A stretch of DNA of 6,677 nucleotides from Bacteroidota bacterium. GTDB taxonomy: Bacteria > Bacteroidota > Bacteroidia > Bacteroidales > JADFUO01. The notes below the pieces were generated by a model. That model did not search any database, was not told the origin of the DNA, and saw only the letters and a program-made list of their open reading frames with translations. The DNA lies in contig JAUWKH010000098.1 of assembly GCA_030614305.1 (NCBI GenBank), positions 1 through 6,677 on the forward strand, given 5' to 3'. Of the stretch, positions 1 to 5,956 are shown piece after piece. Each line of letters begins with the position of its first letter. The first letter of the stretch is position 1. Made by a program: the position numbers and the translations under genes.

Positions 1-1
1 T

Positions 2-1567
2 AATGACATCCCTATTGCCGTAGCACAATATTTAGATATTGAATTGTACGGAATGAACCTTATTCACACAGGCGGCAACTATATGACGGACGGAATGGGA
101 ATGGCTGCTTCAACTACACTGGTTTGGGATGAAAATCCAACACTTTCGCATGAAGATATTGATCAATTTGTTGAAGATTATCTTGGCATCACTACTTATC
201 ATGTCCTGCCCGACCCTATAGGTGCATCTATTCAACATATTGACTGCTGGGGCAAATATCTTGATGTGGATAAAGTCCTTATCGGAGAGGTTCCTGAAAC
301 TGATTACCGTTACGAAGATTTTGAATATGTTGCTGATTATTTTGCAGGACAAACCAGTTCTTATGGAAATCTTTATCAGGTTTACAGGGTTTTTACACCT
401 GGAACATACCCCTATACTCCTTATACCAATTCATTAATTTTAAACAAAAAAGTATTTGTACCTCTAACAGGAAGCGAGTGGGATGACGAAGCTCTTGCCG
501 TTTACGAAGAAGCAATGCCCGGATACGAAATTATTGGAATTTTTTCAAATAGCTGGGCAAATACAGATGCCCTGCATTGTCGTACACGTGGAATGGCTGA
601 TTTGGGAATGCTCTATATTTACCATATTCCTTTATTAGGGGAAGTGCCGTTTCAGGATGAATATGAAATTACTGCAACCTTTGTTCCATATAGCAACGAA
701 CCTCTTTATCAGGATTCTCTTAAAATTCATTATAAAGTTGATGGCGGGGTTTATACTGCAGTGTCTATGTCTCAGGTATTCAGTAATACATATTCCGGAA
801 TAATTCCCGGACAGCAGGCAGGAAGTGAAATTGCTTATTATATTCATGCTGCCGATGAGTCGGAACGAAACGCCGAACATCCGTTTATTGGGGCACCAGA
901 CCCGCATGTATACATTGTCGGGGCTATTCCTCCTGATATTACAGTTACTCCCGATTCGCTTATTTTCCTGACTGTAACCGCCATGTTGGAAGGAAAAAAT
1001 GTTAAAATTGAAAATCTTACAGATGAAGATATTTATATTAACGATATTGAAAATGAGGGATTTAATGGTGGATTCCACTGGTATGTTGACCCATGGACAA
1101 TTACACTTCCATATCTTTTAACTTCAGGGGATTCGCTTATACTTACCGTAAAAATTGATGTGCCTTTAAGTTACATAGGGAATCTTATTTCAGATACTAT
1201 GTCAATTGAATCTGAAGTCAGTGTTCATGATGTTCTGATACTTGTTGATGAAGATTTGGTTTCAACCTTCAATAATTTATCTTCTGATAATATAACTTCC
1301 CTTAATGGAAATTATCCAAATCCATTCAGCTATGAAACAAATATTAAATTTTCTATTAACAAAACCGCTAATGTATTAATTGAAATTTATAATATAAATG
1401 GTCAAAAAATAAATACATTGATCAATAATCAATTAGCTGCCGGAAATTATAATATTAAATGGAATGGACAAAACAATAACGGGAAATTCGTTACTGACGG
1501 AATTTATTTCTTAAAAATGAAATCCGGAAAATTTGTATCAACCAAAAAAATGATATTAATGAAGTAG
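2..1567 (+). CDS. Secreted peptidylarginine deiminase (PPAD-like) with T9SS type A sorting domain, 5'-truncated by the window edge
   Basis: The frame is open to the left edge, so the 521 visible residues are a C-terminal portion. The TTG at 44 is not a credible start, because family-like sequence (NDIPIAVAQYLDIELYG) continues upstream of it. Residues 1 to about 205 match the Porphyromonas-type deiminase family (PAD_porph), which hydrolyses arginine guanidinium groups to citrulline. Visible motifs are TGGNYMTDG (23-31), QHIDCW with His79 and Asp81, YTNSLILN with Asn143, and DALHCRTRG with the probable nucleophile Cys193. The His-to-Cys spacing (114) is close to that I recall for PPAD (His236 to Cys351). 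The first guanidinium-binding Asp should lie upstream of the window. An Ig-like region (about 216-306) follows as in PPAD, then an additional beta-rich region (about 313-420), then a type A sorting domain (about 435-521: NYPNPF, IYNINGQ, DGIYFLKM, basic end), implying export by T9SS to the surface. By comparison with PPAD, roughly 150 residues including the signal peptide are missing. The sorting domain is clearly AT-richer than the catalytic part. Agmatine deiminase is a related alternative, but the secretion domain and ALHCRTRG motif favour a protein or peptide deiminase. Confidence 0.9.
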   Translation, partial: NDIPIAVAQYLDIELYGMNLIHTGGNYMTDGMGMAASTTLVWDENPTLSHEDIDQFVEDYLGITTYHVLPDPIGASIQHIDCWGKYLDVDKVLIGEVPETDYRYEDFEYVADYFAGQTSSYGNLYQVYRVFTPGTYPYTPYTNSLILNKKVFVPLTGSEWDDEALAVYEEAMPGYEIIGIFSNSWANTDALHCRTRGMADLGMLYIYHIPLLGEVPFQDEYEITATFVPYSNEPLYQDSLKIHYKVDGGVYTAVSMSQVFSNTYSGIIPGQQAGSEIAYYIHAADESERNAEHPFIGAPDPHVYIVGAIPPDITVTPDSLIFLTVTAMLEGKNVKIENLTDEDIYINDIENEGFNGGFHWYVDPWTITLPYLLTSGDSLILTVKIDVPLSYIGNLISDTMSIESEVSVHDVLILVDEDLVSTFNNLSSDNITSLNGNYPNPFSYETNIKFSINKTANVLIEIYNINGQKINTLINNQLAAGNYNIKWNGQNNNGKFVTDGIYFLKMKSGKFVSTKKMILMK

Positions 1568-1598
1568 GTTGTTTGTTTGATAAGTATTATGTTACCCA

Positions 1599-2057
1599 TT
1601 AATTATAAACATGTAGCAGAGTTCCGTTAAACGAAGTGTGATATGGTTTTAATGATTTAGTGGCAGGACCTTCAAAAGGAGAGCCATCTAATAAAATATA
1701 TTTTGATCCGCTGCAGCTATCTATAGCAATTAAACCCGAATCATCAACATTTACTCTGCATTCAAAATCATTTGGATAATTATATGGAGATGTCCTTTCA
1801 TAAGCTTTATATTCATCCTGAGTTGCATGATAAATTATTATACCCCTGAAACCGCCGGTTACATAAGCATAATTTCCGACAATTTCCAAATTATTGTATT
1901 CAATTGATGATGGATTAATAGTAAAATTTACATAAACGTATGGAATGTCTTCATCGTCATCATTATTTTTTTTGCATCCTGTGTGGATTAAAATCCCTAA
2001 ACTGATAATCCCTATCAAGCTAAATATTTGTATTTTGCGAAATGTCATAATTATCAT
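1599..2057 (-). CDS. Rieske-fold-like lipoprotein lacking apparent 2Fe-2S histidine ligands
   Basis: This 152-residue protein starts with a lipoprotein signal peptide: a short basic n-region, a hydrophobic core (residues 10-24) and the lipobox HTGC with lipid Cys28. KKNNDDDED follows directly. An acidic stretch at this place resembles the surface-export signal described for Bacteroidetes lipoproteins, so an outer-membrane and possibly outward-facing location is inferred. The rest resembles a Rieske ferredoxin fold: GGFRGIIIYHATQDEYKAYER (68-88), a two-cysteine region (Cys100, Cys115) and the typical late loop GPATKSLKPY (130-139). In true Rieske proteins the ligands are CxH and CxxH. Here Cys100 is followed at +2 by Val and Cys115 at +3 by Ser, so no histidine ligands are seen and electron transfer is doubtful; the two cysteines could form a disulfide. 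ATG at 2057 is used here; an in-frame ATG at 2048 (residue 4) is an equally good start, and neither has a Shine-Dalgarno sequence. The gene is convergent with the deiminase (31-bp gap) and divergent from the next gene. Function unknown. Confidence 0.75.
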   Translation of the reverse strand: MIIMTFRKIQIFSLIGIISLGILIHTGCKKNNDDDEDIPYVYVNFTINPSSIEYNNLEIVGNYAYVTGGFRGIIIYHATQDEYKAYERTSPYNYPNDFECRVNVDDSGLIAIDSCSGSKYILLDGSPFEGPATKSLKPYHTSFNGTLLHVYN

Positions 2058-2071
2058 TTGCCAATTTAACG

Positions 2072-2079
2072 CAAATATA
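2072..2079 (-). promoter_or_regulatory. Candidate -7 promoter element of the Rieske-like lipoprotein gene
   Basis: On the minus strand this reads TATATTTG, an exact match to the Bacteroidetes -7 consensus TAnnTTTG. It ends 14 bases before the ATG at 2057, so transcription would begin very close to the start codon, or give a leader of roughly 15-20 bases for the ATG at 2048. No TTTG -33 element is seen at the usual distance. In such AT-rich sequence a chance match is possible. Confidence 0.4.
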
Positions 2080-2133
2080 AAAATAATATTTTTACTTTCT
2101 AGAAGTTTATTTTATTGTATTTTAGTGGAAATT

Positions 2134-2430
2134 ATGATTAATAAAAAAATGAAATTAAGGAAAATCATATTCATTTTTATTCTATGTCTCTTGCCGTTTT
2201 GTTATGCTTGTAATTTAGTAAAATCATCAAAAAAAGTTAAGGAGTATGAAAAACTGGAAGATATAAGAGAAAAAGAAAATAATGTATTTTATATGGAGGG
2301 TAAAAAAACACACATAAACAGGCAATCGGAAGATACAAAAAAAATGATGAAAAAAACTTTAAAAAAATCCCAAAAAAATAATAAATCTAAAAAAGAATCT
2401 TTTTTCAAACGAATATTCGGAGGTACTTAG
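2134..2430 (+). CDS. Small lysine-rich putative lipoprotein, function unknown
   Basis: The product has 98 residues from the ATG at 2134 (or 93 from the in-frame ATG at 2149). It begins with a typical export signal: a basic n-region (INKKMKLRK), a hydrophobic core (IIFIFILCLLPFCYA) and Cys26 in the context CYAC, a loose lipobox; Cys23 is a less likely alternative. The mature part (about 72 residues) is very hydrophilic, rich in Lys, Glu and Asn, and probably helical or disordered. It ends with a short amphipathic segment ESFFKRIFGGT. The reading frame is open further upstream to 1945, but that stretch runs antisense through the lipoprotein gene and has no signal-like start, so 2134 is preferred. 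The coding sequence holds several A7-A8 runs. It is divergent from the Rieske-like gene with 76 bases between the starts. I do not recognise the family; an envelope-located role is inferred from the signal only. Confidence 0.65.
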   Translation: MINKKMKLRKIIFIFILCLLPFCYACNLVKSSKKVKEYEKLEDIREKENNVFYMEGKKTHINRQSEDTKKMMKKTLKKSQKNNKSKKESFFKRIFGGT

Positions 2431-2431
2431 C

Positions 2432-2444
2432 GTAGCGAAGCTAC
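2432..2444. repeat. GTAGC-GAA-GCTAC mini-hairpin just after a stop codon
   Basis: Five-base perfect arms (2432-2436 and 2440-2444) flank a GAA loop, starting one base after the TAG at 2428-2430. The core GCGAAGC (2435-2441) is the heptamer known to form an exceptionally stable DNA mini-hairpin. It is followed by AAACAAATTA rather than a T-run, so it is not a standard intrinsic terminator in the + direction. It may still mark the 3' end of the transcript or be a dispersed short repeat. Confidence 0.5.
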
Positions 2445-2467
2445 AAACAAATTAGCTTAAGTGAAAG

Positions 2468-2532
2468 CAGTCTTCAGTCGGCAGTCAGTCAGTAGTCAGC
2501 ATTTGACAGTAGGCAATAAGCAGTCAGCAGTA
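2468..2532. repeat. Left half of a strand-switched low-complexity repeat (CAGTC units)
   Basis: AGTC occurs at 2469, 2476, 2483, 2487, 2494 and 2522, mostly 7 bases apart and usually preceded by C, with interruptions (2498-2520). GACT, its reverse complement, does not occur here. The first 12 bases (2468-2479, CAGTCTTCAGTC) are the exact reverse complement of 2646-2657 at the far end of the right half, and the first 10 also pair with 2550-2559. No coding potential is seen. Confidence 0.75.
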
Positions 2533-2549
2533 TGTGATTAATTAATATA

Positions 2550-2660
2550 CTGAAGACTGAGTGACTGAATGATTGAATGATTGAATGATTGAATGACTGA
2601 ATGACTGAATGACTAAGTGACTGAGTGTGAGGACTGAGGACTGAGGACTGAAGACTGAAG
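2550..2660. repeat. Right half of the strand-switched repeat: nine 8-bp and four 7-bp tandem units
   Basis: From 2555 to 2626 there are nine 8-base units of consensus GAYTGART: GACTGAGT, GACTGAAT, three GATTGAAT, two GACTGAAT, GACTAAGT and GACTGAGT. After GTGAG (2627-2631) the unit length changes to 7: GACTGAG twice and GACTGAA twice (2632-2659). GACT occurs ten times and AGTC never, the opposite of the left half. With 2468-2532 it could fold into a long imperfect hairpin around the AT-rich centre that contains the palindrome TTAATTAA (2538-2545). Unit periods of 7 and 8 are not multiples of 3, arguing against coding. Confidence 0.85.
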
Positions 2661-2693
2661 TTTTACAGGATAATAGCATTAAAAAACACAACA

Positions 2694-2706
2694 CTGATAA
2701 AATCAG
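2694..2706. repeat. Short inverted repeat CTGAT-AAA-ATCAG upstream of the sensor kinase
   Basis: Five-base arms separated by AAA lie 22 bases before the GTG start of the sensor kinase, overlapping the place where a leader or operator would be. The remaining bases between the GACTG repeat and the gene (2661-2728) are AT-rich and show no TAnnTTTG promoter match. A chance inverted repeat is quite possible. Confidence 0.2.
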
Positions 2707-2728
2707 ATCTCATTAAAACAGATAAATT

Positions 2729-5700
2729 GTGCAAAATTCAATCGCAAATTATACATTAATAATAATATTATTATTTTCATTTGGAAGTAATAAATCCTTT
2801 TCACAGGAGTATGAAAATATTTTGTTTGATAGAATTACTTCCGAAAATATAAAGGTTGAAAAAGGGCTTTCTCAAAATACAATCAATTCAATAATTCAGG
2901 ATAAGGAAGGATATATGTGGTTTGGGACATGGGATGGTCTTAATAAGTATGACGGGTATAATTTTATAATTTATAATAAGGAAAACGGTTTAAGTAATTC
3001 AACTATATTATCACTTTATAATGACGAAAATAACAATATATGGATAGGTACTGAAGACGGATTAAATATTCTTAATAAAAAAACAGGACACATTACGGTT
3101 TACAGGCACATTCCTGATGATTCAACCTCAATTACTAATAACTGGATAAACCAAATTTACAGTGATAAGGATGGCTTGATATGGGTTGCCACCGGAAGAG
3201 GATTAAACAGATATATTAAAAGCACAAAATTTTTTATTCAATATTTAAACAAACCACGAGACAATACCGCTTTCAAAAGTAACTGGATAAATCAGGTATA
3301 TAAAGATGATAGTATTTTTTGGATGGCTTCAAGATACGGGCTTATCAAGTATGATTTAAAATCAGAAATTATTACCAGATATTATCATACACCAAACGAT
3401 CCCCTGAGTTTAAGCGACAATTTAGTTCAGGCTATTACAAAAGACAGTGAAGGCAATCTTTGGATTGGAACCCGAAACGGTCTTAACAAATTCAATTATC
3501 AAACTCATCAGTTCATTAACTATAAAAATGAATACAATGATATTAATAGTTTGAGCAATAATGATATTTCAGTGATTTTTGAGGATTGCTTTGGGAAATT
3601 ATGGATTGGAACTAATGGCGGAGGGCTTAATCTTTTTGACTTTAAAAACAAAAAATTCATTAATTATGAAAATATTTCCAATGACATTAATAGCTTGAGC
3701 AATAATTTTATATCATGTATTTTTGAAGACAGGTGCAAAACAATTTGGGTGGGAACATTTGTAGGTGTAAGTAAAATTGATTTAAATTCAAGCCAATTTG
3801 CTTTATACAGAAAAATCCAAGACGATCCAAACAGTTTGAATGATAATGTTGTTTGGACATTTCTTGAAGATGAACCGGGAGTTTATTGGATTGCTACTAC
3901 TAAAGGTATTAATATTTTTAATGAAAAAACAGGTGATTTTCAATTCATTAAACATGATCCGTCTTCAAAAAATACAATTTCAAGCAATAATATCAGGGCT
4001 TTACATAAAGATAAATATGGAATTTACTGGATAGGCACCCAAGATAAAGGATTAATAAAATTCAACAGGCAACTTAATAAATTTACCAAATACTATCACA
4101 ATTCTAAAGATACGAATAGCATTACAGGAAATTATGTGCTGGCAATATTAGAGGATAGTTTTGGTGTTTTGTGGGTATCAACATCAAATGGTTTAAATAA
4201 ACTAAACAGAAAAACAAACAAGTTTAAAAGATATTTTTTTAGTCCGGCAGATACAATAACTTTTGGAAACAATGCCATTTTTGATATTGTTGAAGACAGC
4301 AAAGGAAATTTATGGCTGCCTTCTTATGGTGGTTTGATTAAATACAATAGGAAGTCAAACATTTTCACAACTTATAAACATGATCCCGATAATTTAAACA
4401 GCATAAGCACTGATAAATTATTTTCCGTTTATGAAGATAAATCAGGCAATATTTGGGTAACGTCACGCGGTGGAGGAATTTGCAAGCTAAATCCCGAAAC
4501 AGAACAATTTATAAATTACACTATGAAAGACGGTCTTCCAAATAATGTAACCTATGGAATTCTTGAAGACCCTGACAATAATTTATGGATAAGCACAAAC
4601 TGGGGTTTATCAAAATTTAATGTAAAAGAAAATAAATTTATTAATTATGATGTAAAAGATGGCTTACAAAGCAATGAATTCAACACAAAATCTTTTTTAT
4701 TGAGTTCAGATGGAAAAATGTTTTTTGGTGGAATGGGCGGATTTAACTGTTTTCCCCCTGAACAAATAAAAATCAACAAAAATATACCACCTGTTGTGAT
4801 AACCGGTATTAAAATATTTAATCTTCCTCATTTGGGATCATTAAGTAATGGTGATACAATTATTTTAAATTATGATGATAATTTCATTTCTCTTGGATTT
4901 TCAGCTTTGGATTATACCAATCCTTCAAAAAATAAATATAAATATATATTAGAAAATTACGAAGAAAACTGGAGGTATACGGATGCCGGCAACACATCGG
5001 CAGAATATACTAAAGTTAATCCCGGCACTTATTTTTTCAGGGTAAAAGGTTCAAATAACGACGGCTACTGGAACGAAGAAGGAGTGTCGCTGACAATCAA
5101 AATTATTCCGCCATGGTGGCAAACATGGATATTCAGGATATTGTTGGCACTTGCAATTATTTTGATTTTATGGTTTGTTATTTACCGCAGAGTAAAAGCT
5201 ATCAGGAAAAAACATGAAGTTGAAAAAAAGGTCCTTGAAATAGAAAAACAAATGTTTGATATTGAACAAAAAGCATTACGGCTTCAAATGAATCCTCATT
5301 TTATTTTTAATTCACTTAATTCAATTCAAAGTTTTGTAATAACTAACGATACTGATAAAGCTATTTTTTATTTAGCAAAATTTTCACAACTGATGCGGTT
5401 GATTCTGGCTAATTCCAGCGAGCCGTACATTCCACTGAAAAATGAATTATCCGCTTTAAAATATTATATGGATATTGAAAAACTCAGGTTTGACAATAAA
5501 TTTGATTATTCAATAATAATTGACCCGCAAATTGATGAGGAATTCATGGAAATACCTCCCATGTTAATTCAGCCTTATCTCGAAAATGCAATTATTCACG
5601 GGTTAATCAACAGAAAAGATAAAGGAAATATAAATATCAATTTCACATTAAAGGATAATTCAATATTTTGTACAATTCAGGATAATGGTATTGGCAGGAA

Positions 5701-5896
5701 AAAAGCAATGCAAATCAGGGAAGAATCAGGAATAGCACGCAAATCAAGAGGAATGTTGATAACAAAAGAACGTTTGGAAATTCTGAATAAACAAAACAAA
5801 GAACAATTTTCAGTAAATATTATTGACCTTAAAGACTCAAAAGGGAATGCCGCAGGGACAAGAGTTGAGATCACAATTAGTTATAAAGAATTTTAA
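2729..5896 (+). CDS. Two-component sensor histidine kinase: 14-blade Reg_prop, Y_Y_Y, LytS-type kinase
   Basis: A 1055-residue inner-membrane sensor with a large periplasmic input region. A signal peptide (about 1-26, core LIIILLFSF, end NKSFSQ) is followed by 14 Reg_prop repeats (about 48-690). These share the pattern N-x-I-x-x-I-x-x-D-x-x-G-x-x-W-I-G-T-x-x-GL-x-x-F, with the blade Trp in variants WFGT, WIGT, WVAT, WMAS and WLPS; fourteen repeats fit two seven-bladed propellers. A Y_Y_Y domain (about 729-793, YKYILENYEENW to SNNDGYWNEEG) follows, then a transmembrane helix (about 801-819) and a coiled-coil linker (about 822-850). The cytoplasmic part is the His_kinase/LytS type: LQMNPHFIFNSLN with phosphoacceptor His857, N-box YLENAIIHG (Asn953), G1 DNGIG (985-989), SRGMLITKERL (about 1006) and GTRVEI near the end. 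It lacks the receiver and AraC domains of hybrid (HTCS) proteins, matching the separate LytTR regulator 60 bases downstream. The start is GTG at 2729: an in-frame TAA lies at 2723-2725, and the first in-frame ATG comes only inside blade 1 (about 2915). Ligand unknown; carbohydrate sensing is known for HTCS relatives but is not shown here. Confidence 0.95.
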   Translation: MQNSIANYTLIIILLFSFGSNKSFSQEYENILFDRITSENIKVEKGLSQNTINSIIQDKEGYMWFGTWDGLNKYDGYNFIIYNKENGLSNSTILSLYNDENNNIWIGTEDGLNILNKKTGHITVYRHIPDDSTSITNNWINQIYSDKDGLIWVATGRGLNRYIKSTKFFIQYLNKPRDNTAFKSNWINQVYKDDSIFWMASRYGLIKYDLKSEIITRYYHTPNDPLSLSDNLVQAITKDSEGNLWIGTRNGLNKFNYQTHQFINYKNEYNDINSLSNNDISVIFEDCFGKLWIGTNGGGLNLFDFKNKKFINYENISNDINSLSNNFISCIFEDRCKTIWVGTFVGVSKIDLNSSQFALYRKIQDDPNSLNDNVVWTFLEDEPGVYWIATTKGINIFNEKTGDFQFIKHDPSSKNTISSNNIRALHKDKYGIYWIGTQDKGLIKFNRQLNKFTKYYHNSKDTNSITGNYVLAILEDSFGVLWVSTSNGLNKLNRKTNKFKRYFFSPADTITFGNNAIFDIVEDSKGNLWLPSYGGLIKYNRKSNIFTTYKHDPDNLNSISTDKLFSVYEDKSGNIWVTSRGGGICKLNPETEQFINYTMKDGLPNNVTYGILEDPDNNLWISTNWGLSKFNVKENKFINYDVKDGLQSNEFNTKSFLLSSDGKMFFGGMGGFNCFPPEQIKINKNIPPVVITGIKIFNLPHLGSLSNGDTIILNYDDNFISLGFSALDYTNPSKNKYKYILENYEENWRYTDAGNTSAEYTKVNPGTYFFRVKGSNNDGYWNEEGVSLTIKIIPPWWQTWIFRILLALAIILILWFVIYRRVKAIRKKHEVEKKVLEIEKQMFDIEQKALRLQMNPHFIFNSLNSIQSFVITNDTDKAIFYLAKFSQLMRLILANSSEPYIPLKNELSALKYYMDIEKLRFDNKFDYSIIIDPQIDEEFMEIPPMLIQPYLENAIIHGLINRKDKGNININFTLKDNSIFCTIQDNGIGRKKAMQIREESGIARKSRGMLITKERLEILNKQNKEQFSVNIIDLKDSKGNAAGTRVEITISYKEF
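3512..3706 (+). repeat. Recently duplicated propeller-blade segment inside the sensor kinase gene (144-bp period)
   Basis: The stretch 3536-3562 and the stretch 3680-3706 agree at 25 of 27 bases (two T/C differences), and similarity extends left to 3512 and 3656. The period is exactly 144 bases, 48 codons, one propeller blade. Both encode NDINSLSNN at the join leading into blades 6 and 7. The other blades share only protein-level similarity. Confidence 0.7.
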
Positions 5897-5932
5897 TTTG
5901 GCTAAATAGTTTAAATAATTTTTATATATTTG
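5897..5932 (+). promoter_or_regulatory. Candidate promoter of the LytTR response regulator gene
   Basis: TATATTTG at 5925-5932 matches the Bacteroidetes -7 consensus TAnnTTTG exactly and ends 24 bases before the ATG at 5957. A TTTG at 5897-5900 could be the -33 element, but the 24-base spacing is a little longer than the usual 19-21. It starts immediately after the kinase stop codon. If real, the regulator would be made from its own promoter in addition to read-through from the kinase gene. Confidence 0.35.
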
Positions 5933-5956
5933 GATTTTATTTAAATCAATATTTTT

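Noticed and set aside
110..352. Minus-strand open frame of 80 codons
   Set aside because: It lies antisense to the conserved catalytic part of the deiminase and its translation shows no recognisable motif.
635..1078. Minus-strand open frame of 147 codons
   Set aside because: Fully antisense to the Ig-like and beta-rich regions of the deiminase; composition is that of a reverse shadow (Asn/Ile/Cys-rich) with no domain.
1568..1598. Terminator between the convergent genes
   Set aside because: The 31-base gap has no convincing hairpin followed by a T-run on either strand.
1945..2133. Upstream extension of the small lipoprotein reading frame
   Set aside because: It overlaps the divergent lipoprotein gene antisense and begins with a Ser run that is the complement of that protein's acidic codons; the signal peptide begins at 2134.
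2432..2444. Rho-independent terminator
   Set aside because: The stem is only five base pairs and is followed by A-rich, not T-rich, sequence on the + strand.
2468..2660. CRISPR array
   Set aside because: Units are 7-8 bases and contiguous, with no spacers of constant length and no cas genes nearby.
3840..4034. Plus-strand open frame of 64 codons inside the sensor kinase
   Set aside because: An alternative frame within conserved propeller blades 8 and 9; no independent support.
5677..5874. Minus-strand open frame of 65 codons
   Set aside because: Antisense to the ATP-binding domain of the kinase, whose motifs are clearly in the plus frame.
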